Below are positions 54,524 to 62,094 of a stretch of 64,000 bases of DNA, one piece after another. Source of the stretch: Pseudomonas sp. CC120222-01a. Its GTDB lineage: Bacteria; Pseudomonadota; Gammaproteobacteria; Pseudomonadales; Pseudomonadaceae. The stretch covers positions 1 through 64,000 of the forward strand of contig NZ_QEQQ01000004.1 in the NCBI RefSeq assembly GCF_003097235.1, read 5' to 3'. A program made the position numbers and the translations under genes. Under the pieces are notes generated by a model. The model made no database searches, had not been told where the DNA came from, and saw only the letters and a list, made by a program, of their open reading frames with translations. Numbering within the stretch: the stretch's first letter is position 1; every line of letters begins with the position of its first letter.

Positions 54524-55117
54524 TTATCGAGCCTGCCCGGAACTGCGCTCACGCAATGCCTTCCCCACCTCGGCCTCGATCTTGTAGGCCGGCCCTTCCA
54601 GCTCCTCGTAGTTGCGCGTATAGCGCCGGGCAAACTCATTTACCCCCAGTTGCTGATACTGCTGCACATGCTTCAGTTCATGGGCCCAAAGCGCCACGTT
54701 GTCCTCGGCATCGCTGGCATGGCGGAAGATGATGGTGTCGATCAGCGTCACTGCGTTTACGTCGGGGTTTTGCAGCATGGCGTTGGCCGCCGTGACCTGC
54801 TGCTCGTCACCGACCCGGTAGCGCGCAGCATCGAGCACGGCAAAGTCGTACCAGGGCTCCAGTTGCGCGCGGATGTGCAAAGGGATCGGTTGGCTGCCGC
54901 TGGCCGTGGCTTCGTCGCGAGCCTGTTGCAAGGCAAACGCCAGGCTGCTCGACGCCACGGTCTCGACATCCTTGAGAATCTGCCCGGCCTGGCCGGGGTC
55001 GATCGGCGCGCAGAAACAGCCCATCAGGCACACCTGATACTGCCCCGGCGGGCAGGCCTGTTCGGCCAGGGCGGGCGCTGCCAGCAGCAGCCCCAACAGC
55101 AGGTTAATTCGCTTCAT
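54524..55117 (-). CDS. Secreted HExxH-type protein (DUF4157-like), possible metalloprotease
   Basis: A 197-residue exported protein with a clear signal peptide (LLLGLLLAAPALA, cleavage near 19). A short Cys-rich N-terminus (ACPPGQYQVCLMGCFCAP) is followed by a helical domain. NVALWAHELKHVQQYQQLG near residues 141-159 has HELKH, the zinc-binding HExxH motif. FARRYTRNYEELEGPAYKIE follows, whose Glu-x-x-Ala/Glu pattern fits the DUF4157 (eCIS-core-like) domain. The gene overlaps the end of the TetR gene by 14 bases, so it belongs to that operon. Substrate unknown; activity is predicted from the motif only. Confidence 0.72.
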   Translation of the reverse strand: MKRINLLLGLLLAAPALAEQACPPGQYQVCLMGCFCAPIDPGQAGQILKDVETVASSSLAFALQQARDEATASGSQPIPLHIRAQLEPWYDFAVLDAARYRVGDEQQVTAANAMLQNPDVNAVTLIDTIIFRHASDAEDNVALWAHELKHVQQYQQLGVNEFARRYTRNYEELEGPAYKIEAEVGKALRERSSGQAR

Positions 55118-55667
55118 TCAATGCCCTGTCGACAAAGCCTTTGCTGGCATCGAGCAACTGCTGTTGCACCGCTTCACTGGCCAGCATGCGCCCGACCACC
55201 AGTGCGCCGACGCACTGGCTGATCAGCACCCAGGCCAGCGCCGGGTCTTCCAGGGTTTCGCTCCACGCGCCATGCAAGCCGACCAGCCAGTGCTCGGCCT
55301 CTTCGCGCACGGGCCGTTCGGCGCGGGCGATTTCCACCCCCAGTGGCGGCAGTGGACAGCCGCCTTCGGCATTGTGCAGGTGGGCCAGACTCAGGTACTG
55401 CTGCAGGCAGCGGGCCAGGCGTTCGCGGCTGGCACCCTGGTTGGCCAGGCGCGCCAGCGGGCTGTTGCACAGTTCCTGGCGGACCACCTCGGTGAACAGG
55501 TCGTCCTTGGATGGGAAATGGTTGTAGAAAGCGCCGCCGGTCAGGCCGATGGCTTTCATCAACCCGGCCACGCCGGTACTGGAGAAACCGCCACGCTTGG
55601 CCAGCGCGCCGCTGCTGGCCAGCAGCTTGTCGCGGGTCTGCTGCTTGTGTTCGGTGGAGTAGCGCAT
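55104..55667 (-). CDS. TetR-family transcriptional regulator
   Basis: A 187-residue TetR repressor with the HTH AKRGGFSSTGVAGLMKAIGL followed by TGGAFYNHFPSKDDLF (about 25-60). The TGGAFYNHF turn groups it with the AcrR/NemR-like proteins that sense electrophiles. It is divergent from the SDR gene with the palindrome TCGTTTACTAAACGA between them, which is likely its operator. It shares its transcript with the secreted HELKH protein gene. Confidence 0.85.
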   Translation of the reverse strand: MRYSTEHKQQTRDKLLASSGALAKRGGFSSTGVAGLMKAIGLTGGAFYNHFPSKDDLFTEVVRQELCNSPLARLANQGASRERLARCLQQYLSLAHLHNAEGGCPLPPLGVEIARAERPVREEAEHWLVGLHGAWSETLEDPALAWVLISQCVGALVVGRMLASEAVQQQLLDASKGFVDRALNEAN

Positions 55668-55717
55668 GCACGGCCTCTTCGCGCTGCTTGACGATGGGGG
55701 CGATCATAACATAGCGT

Positions 55718-55732
55718 TCGTTTACTAAACGA
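55718..55732. promoter_or_regulatory. TetR operator candidate
   Basis: TCGTTTACTAAACGA is a perfect 15-base palindrome around a central C, 51 bases before the TetR start and 23 bases before the SDR start. It is placed to control both genes. Confidence 0.6.
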
Positions 55733-55754
55733 TCATTCACCAATGGAGGCAGGC

Positions 55755-56486
55755 ATGGCAGAACAACAAAAAGTGGTGCTGGTGATCGGTGCCGGGGACG
55801 CCACCGGTGGCGCGATCGCCAAGCGCTTTGCCCGTGAGGGTTATGTCGCGTGTGTCACCCGGCGTCAGGCCGAAAAGCTGCAGCCGCTGATCGACGAGAT
55901 CCGCGCTGAAGGGGGCCAGGCCCATGGCTTCGGCTCGGATGCGCGCAAAGAAGAGGAGGTGGCCGAGCTGGTCGACACCATCGAGCGTGATATCGGCCCG
56001 ATCGAAGCCTTTGTCTTCAATATCGGCGCCAATGTGCCGTGCAGCATCCTTGAAGAGACCCCGCGCAAATACTTCAAGATCTGGGAAATGGCCTGCTTCG
56101 CCGGCTTCCTCACCGCCCAGGCGGTGGCCCGGCGTATGGTCACCCGTGAACGCGGCACCATCCTCTTCACGGGGGCCACCGCAGGCACTCGCGGCGCTGC
56201 CGGTTTCGCTGCCTTCGCCGGCGCAAAGCACGGGTTGCGCGCCCTGGCCCAGAGCATGGCGCGGGAGCTTGGCCCACGGAACATCCACGTGGCCCATGTG
56301 GTGGTGGATGGTGCCATCGACACCGCGTTCATCCGCGACACGTTCCCCGAACGCTACGCGCTGAAGGATCAGGACGGCATTCTCGACCCGGCGCACATCG
56401 CCGACAGTTACTGGTTCCTGCATGCCCAGCCCCGTGATGCCTGGACCTTCGAACTGGACCTGCGCCCGTGGATGGAACGCTGGTAA
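55755..56486 (+). CDS. Short-chain dehydrogenase/reductase with altered catalytic residues
   Basis: A 243-residue SDR-fold protein. The cofactor motif is VLVIGAGDATGGAIAKRF (about 8-25), with NIGANVP (about 89-95) in place of NNAG. The active-site region reads FTGATAGTRGAAGFAAFAGAK: the Tyr of YxxxK is Phe154, with Lys158 kept, and the usual Ser position is Ala141/Thr142. It may therefore bind NAD(P) without classical dehydrogenase chemistry. ATG at 55755 with GGAGG at 55745; an ATG at 55743 would overlap this ribosome site. It is followed by a GST-kappa-like gene and divergent from TetR. Confidence 0.85.
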   Translation: MAEQQKVVLVIGAGDATGGAIAKRFAREGYVACVTRRQAEKLQPLIDEIRAEGGQAHGFGSDARKEEEVAELVDTIERDIGPIEAFVFNIGANVPCSILEETPRKYFKIWEMACFAGFLTAQAVARRMVTRERGTILFTGATAGTRGAAGFAAFAGAKHGLRALAQSMARELGPRNIHVAHVVVDGAIDTAFIRDTFPERYALKDQDGILDPAHIADSYWFLHAQPRDAWTFELDLRPWMERW

Positions 56487-56512
56487 GCCTGACTGACCAA
56501 GGAGAGTGACGT

Positions 56513-57106
56513 ATGAGCAAGACCGTGGAGTTCTACTTCGACCTGGGCAGCCCGGCCAGCTACCTGGCCTGGACCCAGTTGCCTGCACTGTGCGCCCGGC
56601 ATGGCGCAACCCTGGTCTACCGGCCCATGCTGCTGGGTGGGGTGTTCCAGGCCACCGGCAACGCTTCGCCAGCGATGATCCCTGCCAAGGGCCGCTACAT
56701 GTTCACCGACCTGGGCCGTTATGCCCGCCGTTATGGCGTGCCATTCGGGCTGCCGCCGGGGTTCCCGGTCAACACGCTGACCCTGATGCGCGGCGCCATC
56801 GGCATGCAGCTTCGGGCGTCAGCGCAATTCGAAGCGTTGTTGGCCGCGCTGTTCAAGGGACTGTGGGAACAGCGACGCAACTTGAGTGATGGCGCGGTAC
56901 TGGATGAAACGCTCGGCCAGGCTGGCTTCGACCCTGGGGCATTTCATGCGCTGGCGGCGGATGGCGAGGTCAAGGCCGAACTCAAGCGAGTGACCGAAGA
57001 GGCGGTTGCGCGGGGTGTGTTCGGTGCGCCGACCTGCTTTGTCGACGGGGAGATGTTCTTCGGCCAGGACCGCCTGGATTTCGTCGCGCAAGCGTTGAGC
57101 CGTTGA
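56513..57106 (+). CDS. 2-hydroxychromene-2-carboxylate isomerase / DsbA-family (GST kappa-like) protein
   Basis: A 197-residue thioredoxin-fold protein with a helical insert. It starts KTVEFYFDLGSPASYLAWTQ, where Ser13 takes the place of the DsbA catalytic Cys, as in GST kappa and chromene isomerases. GVFGAPTCFVDGEMFFGQDR near the C-terminus is the cis-Pro loop (GAPT). Glutathione-dependent isomerase or conjugation activity is plausible. It follows the SDR gene by 26 bases and the two probably act together on a xenobiotic or electrophile sensed by the TetR. Confidence 0.85.
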   Translation: MSKTVEFYFDLGSPASYLAWTQLPALCARHGATLVYRPMLLGGVFQATGNASPAMIPAKGRYMFTDLGRYARRYGVPFGLPPGFPVNTLTLMRGAIGMQLRASAQFEALLAALFKGLWEQRRNLSDGAVLDETLGQAGFDPGAFHALAADGEVKAELKRVTEEAVARGVFGAPTCFVDGEMFFGQDRLDFVAQALSR

Positions 57107-57114
57107 GGCTGGAT

Positions 57115-57137
57115 GGCCTCGCCACGGGGGCGAGGCC
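57115..57137. terminator. Hairpin between convergent genes
   Basis: GGCCTCGCC (57115-57123) pairs with GGCGAGGCC (57129-57137). It lies between the stops of the isomerase gene and the XRE-cupin gene. There is no U-run on either side, so termination strength is uncertain. Confidence 0.5.
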
Positions 57138-57146
57138 AAACCTGGC

Positions 57147-57692
57147 TCAGAAATTCGCCGGGGTGTTGGCGCTGATGATCTCCGCCTCGTCCTGGCCAAT
57201 GTTCTTGAAACTGTGCGGCAGGGTAGTGGGGATGTAGTAACCATCGCCCGAGTTGAGGATGCTCACCTGGCCATCGACCCACAGTTCCACGGTGCCACGG
57301 GTGACCAGGCCACATTCTTCGCCTTCGGCATGCACGATCGGTTCGCCGGAATCGGCACCCGGGGCATACAGCTCGCGCAGCATGCGCATCTGCCGGGCCT
57401 CGACGCTGGCGCCGACCAGCAGCATGCGCAGGCCATTGCGGCCCAGGTCAGGCTGCTCGCTGGCGCGGAACACGAAGCGCTCTTCGCGCACCGGCTCGTC
57501 AAAGCTGAAGAACTCGGCGAGGGTCATGGGGATCCCTTCGAGGAGTTTTTTCAGGGAGCTGACCGAAGGGCTGACACGGTTCTGTTCGATCTGCGAGATC
57601 GTCGAGTTGGTCAACCCGCTGCGGCGGGCGAGTTCCCGTTGGGAGAGGTTGTTGCGTTCACGCACCAGTTTGAGTCGCGTCCCCGTGTCCAT
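57147..57692 (-). CDS. XRE-cupin transcriptional regulator (PuuR/PauR-like)
   Basis: A 181-residue regulator with an N-terminal HTH_3 domain (LSQRELARRSGLTNSTISQI at about 17-36) and a C-terminal cupin (about 105-178: GLVTRGTVELWVDGQVSILN, GDGYYIPTTLPHSFKN). SPSVSSLKKLLEGIPMTLAE followed by FFSFD is near-identical in layout to the polyamine-responsive PuuR/PauR family. The ligand is probably a polyamine or related amine. The start at 57692 is chosen because the frame upstream covers the AT-rich operator. It may regulate itself and genes elsewhere. Confidence 0.85.
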   Translation of the reverse strand: MDTGTRLKLVRERNNLSQRELARRSGLTNSTISQIEQNRVSPSVSSLKKLLEGIPMTLAEFFSFDEPVREERFVFRASEQPDLGRNGLRMLLVGASVEARQMRMLRELYAPGADSGEPIVHAEGEECGLVTRGTVELWVDGQVSILNSGDGYYIPTTLPHSFKNIGQDEAEIISANTPANF

Positions 57693-57711
57693 AGCCGCCT
57701 TGTAATCAGAG

Positions 57712-57744
57712 GTGTTTAAAATAATTAGCGACGCATTAAAACAC
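57712..57744. promoter_or_regulatory. Inverted AT-rich repeat upstream of the XRE-cupin gene
   Basis: GTGTTTAA (57712-57719) and TTAAAACAC (57736-57744) are inverted copies, differing by one inserted base, 20 bases before the regulator's start. It is a candidate operator for autoregulation. Confidence 0.4.
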
Positions 57745-57770
57745 ACTCTGCACGCTTGCGCGCTGTGCTT

Positions 57771-58976
57771 TCAGGGGCGTTGGTCACGCGGCAGCGGCCA
57801 CAGCCCGACCAGCAGCAACAGCAGCGCCACTGCCAGGAACGGCAGGCGTGGATCCAGGGCGTAGACCAGTGTTCCAGCCAGCGGGCCGATCACCGCGCCC
57901 ATGCCCTGGGCTGCGCCAATCGAGCCCGCAGTGGCGCCTTGTTCCGAGGCCTGCATGGCATTGGCCGCCAGCGCGGAAAACGCCGGGAACACAAAGCCCA
58001 TGCCGGCTGCGGCAACAAAGTAGCAACTCCACAGCCAGGGCGCCGTGGTGGCCAGTGCGCCACAGGCGAAACCCAGTGCCGACACGCTGGCGCCGACCCG
58101 GATCATCTTCAATGGCGGCCACTCCAGTTGGCGCAGCAGCACCTGCGACAGGATCAGCGCCACCCCGACGGTGGTCAGGGCGATGCCGGCCGCCTGGGCG
58201 GCATCGGTCGGCGCCAGCTGCAGGCGGTCGAGGGCGAAGAAACCGACGACGATCTGCGACACCGTGACGCTGAGCATGGCGCTGAACGCCACCAGCAGTG
58301 GCCGGCGCAGGCGCGGGTCGCTGAGCCGGACAGGGCTGGGCGCATGGCTTTGCGCAAGGGGTTGGGGCTTGAGCTTGAACAGCAGCACCAGGAACGCGCT
58401 GGCCGGCAGCAGTGACATGACATGGAACGGCAGGCTGAGGCTGTGCTGTGCCAGCACGGCTGCCAGCGCCGGCCCCACCACCAGGCCCACGGCATTCGCC
58501 GCGCCCAGCGAAGCCATGGCCCGCGCCCGGCGCTGTGGCTCGACATGGTCGGCGATCAGCGCGTTGCAGCCCACCGGGATGGCGGCGTAGAAGGCGCCGA
58601 TGCAACCGCGTGCCAGCATCAGGCCGACGAACGCCAGGCCCGCCCCCGGCAGCCAGCGCAGCGCCCCTTCGACGAACAGGCACAGCAGCCAGTAGGCCAG
58701 GGTGAAGCCGGCGCTACCCAGCAGCAGGATGCGGCGACGCCCCACGCGGTCGGACAACCGCCCCCATGGGCGGGCCAGCAGTACCCAGACCACACCGGCC
58801 ACGGTTACCGCTGCGCCGGCTTGCCAGGTGGCCATGCCGAGCAGGCGCGAGATCGGCCCGATCAGCGCGACGAAGGCCATCATCGACATGGTGCAGGCCA
58901 TGTTGGCCAGCAGTAACGGGCGCATGTCCAGGGTGTTGGCGGGTGTCAGTAATGCAGGATCCTTTGCGACGTTCAT
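57771..58976 (-). CDS. MFS efflux-type transporter, possibly Fur-controlled
   Basis: A 401-residue major-facilitator protein with 12 predicted helices. The A-motif is RPWGRLSDRVGRRRILLLGS after helix 2. GAFYAAIPVGCNALIADHVE and RARAMASLGAANAVGLVVGP follow, typical of DHA1-type drug or siderophore exporters. A site resembling a Fur box lies at 59015-59033, 39 bases before the start, so iron-limited expression and siderophore export are plausible. No siderophore gene is adjacent. The ATG at 58976 is used; Met18 is an alternative. Confidence 0.85.
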   Translation of the reverse strand: MNVAKDPALLTPANTLDMRPLLLANMACTMSMMAFVALIGPISRLLGMATWQAGAAVTVAGVVWVLLARPWGRLSDRVGRRRILLLGSAGFTLAYWLLCLFVEGALRWLPGAGLAFVGLMLARGCIGAFYAAIPVGCNALIADHVEPQRRARAMASLGAANAVGLVVGPALAAVLAQHSLSLPFHVMSLLPASAFLVLLFKLKPQPLAQSHAPSPVRLSDPRLRRPLLVAFSAMLSVTVSQIVVGFFALDRLQLAPTDAAQAAGIALTTVGVALILSQVLLRQLEWPPLKMIRVGASVSALGFACGALATTAPWLWSCYFVAAAGMGFVFPAFSALAANAMQASEQGATAGSIGAAQGMGAVIGPLAGTLVYALDPRLPFLAVALLLLLVGLWPLPRDQRP

Positions 58977-59014
58977 CAGGCAGTCCAGGGCAGGTCGACA
59001 AGAAAGCTGTCGAG

Positions 59015-59033
59015 CTTAATGAGAATAATTGTT
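59015..59033. promoter_or_regulatory. Fur-box-like site upstream of the MFS gene
   Basis: CTTAATGAGAATAATTGTT matches 13 of 19 positions of the Fur consensus GATAATGATAATCATTATC, including the central AATGA-AAT-ATT run. It lies between the MFS start and the end of the cytochrome b561 gene. Confidence 0.55.
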
Positions 59034-59063
59034 GTTTGTCGAGCCCGCCCGGGCATCAGCCTG

Positions 59064-59597
59064 TCATTCGCTGCGCCGCACGGGGCCTGGCCACATGCTA
59101 CGCAACACGCCGTCCCTGCGCACCAAGGCATGCATCAGCGCAGCGCCCAGGTGCACCAGCACCGTGGCGAACAGCAGGTAGCCGGCCCAGCCATGGGCCT
59201 GGCGCAGCACGGCATACAGTTGCAGGTCGTGCGGGGCGATTGCCGGCAGTTGCAGGGGGCGTGGGTAGCCGCCCGCCGACAGCATTGCCCAGCCCAGCAG
59301 CGGCATGGCCAGCATCAGGCCGTAGAGCAGCAGGTGCGAGGCGCCTGCGGCAAAACGTTGAAACGCCGGCAGGTCGGCGGGCAATGGCGGATGTGGCAAG
59401 GTCAGGCGCAGGCCAATGCGCACGATCACCAGTACCAGCAAGGCCAGGCCCGTGGCCTTGTGCAGTTCGACCAGCAACGGGTGGCGCGGTGACAGGTCGC
59501 CGACCATGCTCACGCCGATGAACAGCATGCCGATGATCAGGATCGCCATCAGCCAGTGCACCAGGCGCGCCAAGGGGTGGAAGACTTCAGGTTTCAT
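59064..59597 (-). CDS. Cytochrome b561-family membrane protein
   Basis: A 177-residue di-heme membrane protein with four helices. Candidate heme-ligand histidines are His14 (LARLVHWLMAIL), the His in LVELHKATGLALL, and two in the last helices (RQAHGWAGYLLF, TVLVHLGAALMHALVRRDGV). Such proteins pass electrons between the quinone pool and the periplasm. The start overlaps the catalase-like gene stop (ATGA at 59594-59597), so the two are made together; the cytochrome may supply electrons to the peroxidase. Confidence 0.88.
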   Translation of the reverse strand: MKPEVFHPLARLVHWLMAILIIGMLFIGVSMVGDLSPRHPLLVELHKATGLALLVLVIVRIGLRLTLPHPPLPADLPAFQRFAAGASHLLLYGLMLAMPLLGWAMLSAGGYPRPLQLPAIAPHDLQLYAVLRQAHGWAGYLLFATVLVHLGAALMHALVRRDGVLRSMWPGPVRRSE

Positions 59598-60649
59598 CGC
59601 TGTGCTCCTGCGCCGAGGGTCTCGCGGCTGCGGCGGTTGAAGGATTCCGAATAGGCTGCCGAACGGGCGGCGAGAATCGGGTCGGCGGACGGTTCGATGC
59701 CGCTGGGCAGGATCAATGGGTCGAAGTTCAGGTCACGGCAGGCGCCTTGTTCGGGGGCGTCGACCTGTTCGACCACCAGGGTGCCTGCATCGACGCTACG
59801 GCGCTCGGCTGGCCATGGGCGGGCCGGATCGTCCACTGCATCGCCCGGGTCGGCCAGCACCAGGCGCAGGGTCCAGCGCAGTGGACCTTGGGTCAGGCGC
59901 TGTTGCAGGTCGTGCTGGAGGAACTGCTTGTCGTCGACCTGGCCGGGCAGGGCGGTGAAGGGCGTTTGCGGTTCGAGCAGCCAGCGCACCGGGTGCGCCG
60001 TGCCGCTGGCATCGATCAGGCGGAAGGCGTTGATGCTGTGGTACTGGGTGCTGGCGAAGCTGTCGCTGGGCTTGTAGCCCGCCGCCCATTGGCGAAATGC
60101 CGCGCTTTCCGGGTGGGCGGCGAAGAATGCCTGCAGCTTGGCTGGGTCTGGCTTGCCGGTGGCCGGGTCTGGCGCGCCTGCCAGCACCTGGTCGTAGAAG
60201 CCCTGCGGGGTGCTGACCGCCAGCACCGGCGGGTTGTTCATGCCGGTACGCCAGACCTGGCCGTCATCGGTACTCAGCTGGATGGCCAGGCTGCGCACCG
60301 GCACGCCGGTATCCGGGGCGAACGGGTTGGCGCCGCCGATGGCGAAGCGGCCGATCACCGGCACCCGCGCCTGGCTGAAGGCCCGTGCAGTCGACAAGCT
60401 CGCGGCCTGGCCGCTGGGCTGGAAGTAGCCGCTGACGCACAGGCCCTTGGCGTGGTTCTTGCGGTAGCCTGGATGGTGGCCGGCCTGGGCCTCGAAGGTG
60501 TCGATGATGCGTTGCGGGGTCAGTTGCGGCCCGCCGATCCAGCCTGCGGCATAGGCGAAGCCTGCGCCCAGCGCCAGCATCACGGCGCCTATGCCGGCCA
60601 GGCGCAGCGCCTTGGCGGGGCCTTGCAAGGGTGAATTCATGGTGGTCAT
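59594..60649 (-). CDS. Catalase-family peroxidase (SrpA-like), membrane-anchored or exported
   Basis: A 351-residue heme protein of the small catalase-related group. An N-terminal hydrophobic helix (about 15-36) directs it to the membrane or periplasm. The distal His lies in AGHHPGYRKNHAKGLCVSGY near residues 56-75, and RVPVIGRFAIGGANPFAPDT follows. The proximal region near the C-terminus is ILAARSAAYSESFNRRSRET, with the heme-ligand Tyr. It is about two-thirds the size of a true monofunctional catalase, so peroxidase activity is likely. Divergent from an ECF sigma factor and coupled to cytochrome b561. Start at 60649 or 60640. Confidence 0.88.
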   Translation of the reverse strand: MTTMNSPLQGPAKALRLAGIGAVMLALGAGFAYAAGWIGGPQLTPQRIIDTFEAQAGHHPGYRKNHAKGLCVSGYFQPSGQAASLSTARAFSQARVPVIGRFAIGGANPFAPDTGVPVRSLAIQLSTDDGQVWRTGMNNPPVLAVSTPQGFYDQVLAGAPDPATGKPDPAKLQAFFAAHPESAAFRQWAAGYKPSDSFASTQYHSINAFRLIDASGTAHPVRWLLEPQTPFTALPGQVDDKQFLQHDLQQRLTQGPLRWTLRLVLADPGDAVDDPARPWPAERRSVDAGTLVVEQVDAPEQGACRDLNFDPLILPSGIEPSADPILAARSAAYSESFNRRSRETLGAGAQR

Positions 60650-60673
60650 CCGGTTCAGTGAAGGTGCCGGTAC

Positions 60674-60698
60674 GACGGGGCAGGGAAAAACTTATTCC
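60674..60698 (-). promoter_or_regulatory. ECF promoter motif for the catalase-cytochrome b561 operon
   Basis: On the minus strand GGAATA (60698-60693), 15 bases, CGTC (60677-60674), 24 bases before the catalase-like start. It has the same form and spacing as the site for the divergent sigma gene. Confidence 0.6.
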
Positions 60699-60705
60699 AT
60701 CGGCG

Positions 60706-60730
60706 GGAATAGATTTTCTTGCCAGGCGTC
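60706..60730 (+). promoter_or_regulatory. ECF promoter motif for the sigma/anti-sigma operon
   Basis: GGAATA (60706-60711), 15 bases, CGTC (60727-60730), 40 bases before the sigma gene. The matched divergent site suggests autoregulation plus control of the catalase operon by this sigma factor. Confidence 0.6.
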
Positions 60731-60770
60731 TGCCCCATACACTGACAACCCCAGCGCCCGGTACCTGACC

Positions 60771-61292
60771 ATGCACGATCTGGACGAACAGCAATGGCGT
60801 GAACTGTTGCAGCGCCTGCGCCGCTTTGCCGTGTGGCTGACCCGTGAACCCGGCAGTGCCGATGACCTGGTCCAGGCCACGGTCGAGCGCGCCCTGAGCC
60901 GCCGTGGCCAGCAACGCGAAGCCGAGGCCCTGCGCGCCTGGCTGTTCACCATTCTTTATCGGCTGTTTCTCGACGGTAAACGCCGCGAGCGTTTGCATGC
61001 TCGCTGGCTGTCGTGGTTCGGCCGCAGCGCCGTGGAACACGAAGCGGTGGGCGACAATACCGAGGATATCGTCCTGGCCCAGGCCGACTTGCAGGCCTTC
61101 GCCCAGCTGTCGACCGAGCAGCGGGCCTTGCTGCTGCTGGTCAGCATCGAAGGGCTGAGTTACAAGGACGCGGCCGCAGCCCTGGAAATCCCCATTGGTA
61201 CGGTGATGTCGCGCCTGTCGCGCGCCCGTGCCGCCTTGCGCGAACTGACCGAGGGCAACCCCCAGCCGCCGGCCTTGCGGAGACTCAAATGA
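60771..61292 (+). CDS. ECF-family RNA polymerase sigma factor
   Basis: A 173-residue ECF sigma factor. Region 2 reads FAVWLTREPGSADDLVQATV, then EALRAWLFTILYRLFLDGKR. Region 4 reads LSTEQRALLLLVSIEGLSYK, then DAAAALEIPIGTVMSRLSRA. It is co-translated with its anti-sigma factor (ATGA overlap at 61289) and divergent from the catalase/cytochrome operon. Oxidative or hypochlorous-type stress is the likely trigger, judging by the target genes. The ATG at 60771 lies downstream of the promoter motif; longer frames upstream run through it and are not coding. Confidence 0.9.
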   Translation: MHDLDEQQWRELLQRLRRFAVWLTREPGSADDLVQATVERALSRRGQQREAEALRAWLFTILYRLFLDGKRRERLHARWLSWFGRSAVEHEAVGDNTEDIVLAQADLQAFAQLSTEQRALLLLVSIEGLSYKDAAAALEIPIGTVMSRLSRARAALRELTEGNPQPPALRRLK

Positions 61293-62041
61293 CACGCCTG
61301 ATCCCTGGTGAAGACGAGCTGCACGCCTACATCGACGACCGCCTGGAGCCGGCGCGGCGCGCCGAGGTACAGGCCTGGCTGGCGGCCAACCCGCAGCAAG
61401 CGGCGCGGGTCGAGGCCTGGCGCAATGACGCCCGGCGCCTGCGCGCGGCCCTGGCAGGGTTTGCCGAGCAGCCTGGTGCGGCCACGCTCGACCTGCGCCA
61501 GGTGCAGCAGCGGGTGCGCCAGCGCCGGCAGCGGCGGCTGGCTTCAGCAGCGGTGTTGCTGCTGGCCATGGGCGTCGGCGGGTTGGGTGGCTGGCAGGCA
61601 CGGCAGGTGACCTTGGCCAGCAATGAACTGCCGATGGCCGATGCGGTGCAGGCCCATCGGTTGTTTGCCGGCAGTGAGGCACTGGATATCCAGGCCAGCG
61701 ACCCGGCGCAGCTGCGCGACTGGCTGGGCCGGCATTTCAGCCGCGTGGGGCAGCTGCCTGACCTGGCGGGTTACGGCTTTCAGCCGGTGGGCGCGCGCTT
61801 GCTCAGTAACGAGCAGGGGCCGGCGGCGCTGCTGGTGTTCCAGGACCGCAACGGCCAGCGCATCAGCCTGTTCCTGCGTTCACCGGGTGACCGCTATGAG
61901 CGCATGCCGCAGGGGCAGCGGGTCGACGGGCAACTGGAGGCGCGGTACTGGTCGCATGGGGCGTACAACTTTGCCCTGGTCAGCGCGGCGGACGATGGGC
62001 GAGGGGCGGGGGTAGGGGAGGCGTTGCGCCTGGGGCTTTAA
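61289..62041 (+). CDS. Transmembrane anti-sigma factor
   Basis: A 250-residue protein with a cytoplasmic N-terminal domain of the anti-sigma type (GEDELHAYIDDRLEPARRAE, then VQAWLAANPQQAARVEAWRN). A single membrane helix lies near 90-107 (LASAAVLLLAMGVGGLGGWQ). The periplasmic domain of about 140 residues contains SDPAQLRDWLGRHFSRVGQL and VFQDRNGQRISLFLRSP. No HxxxCxxC zinc motif is present, so it is not a ZAS-type redox sensor. It would hold the ECF factor inactive until a periplasmic signal arrives. Confidence 0.88.
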   Translation: MTRLIPGEDELHAYIDDRLEPARRAEVQAWLAANPQQAARVEAWRNDARRLRAALAGFAEQPGAATLDLRQVQQRVRQRRQRRLASAAVLLLAMGVGGLGGWQARQVTLASNELPMADAVQAHRLFAGSEALDIQASDPAQLRDWLGRHFSRVGQLPDLAGYGFQPVGARLLSNEQGPAALLVFQDRNGQRISLFLRSPGDRYERMPQGQRVDGQLEARYWSHGAYNFALVSAADDGRGAGVGEALRLGL

Positions 62042-62060
62042 CGGCTATCGTGTGTGCCTC

Positions 62061-62080
62061 TTCGCGGGCAAGCCCGCGAA
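62061..62080. terminator. Short REP-type hairpin between convergent genes
   Basis: TTCGCGGGCAAGCCCGCGAA is a 9-base stem with a 2-base turn. It is a half-REP core, located between the anti-sigma gene and xthA, where it may serve as a bidirectional transcript end. Confidence 0.6.
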
Positions 62081-62094
62081 AGCGTCGGATCAGG

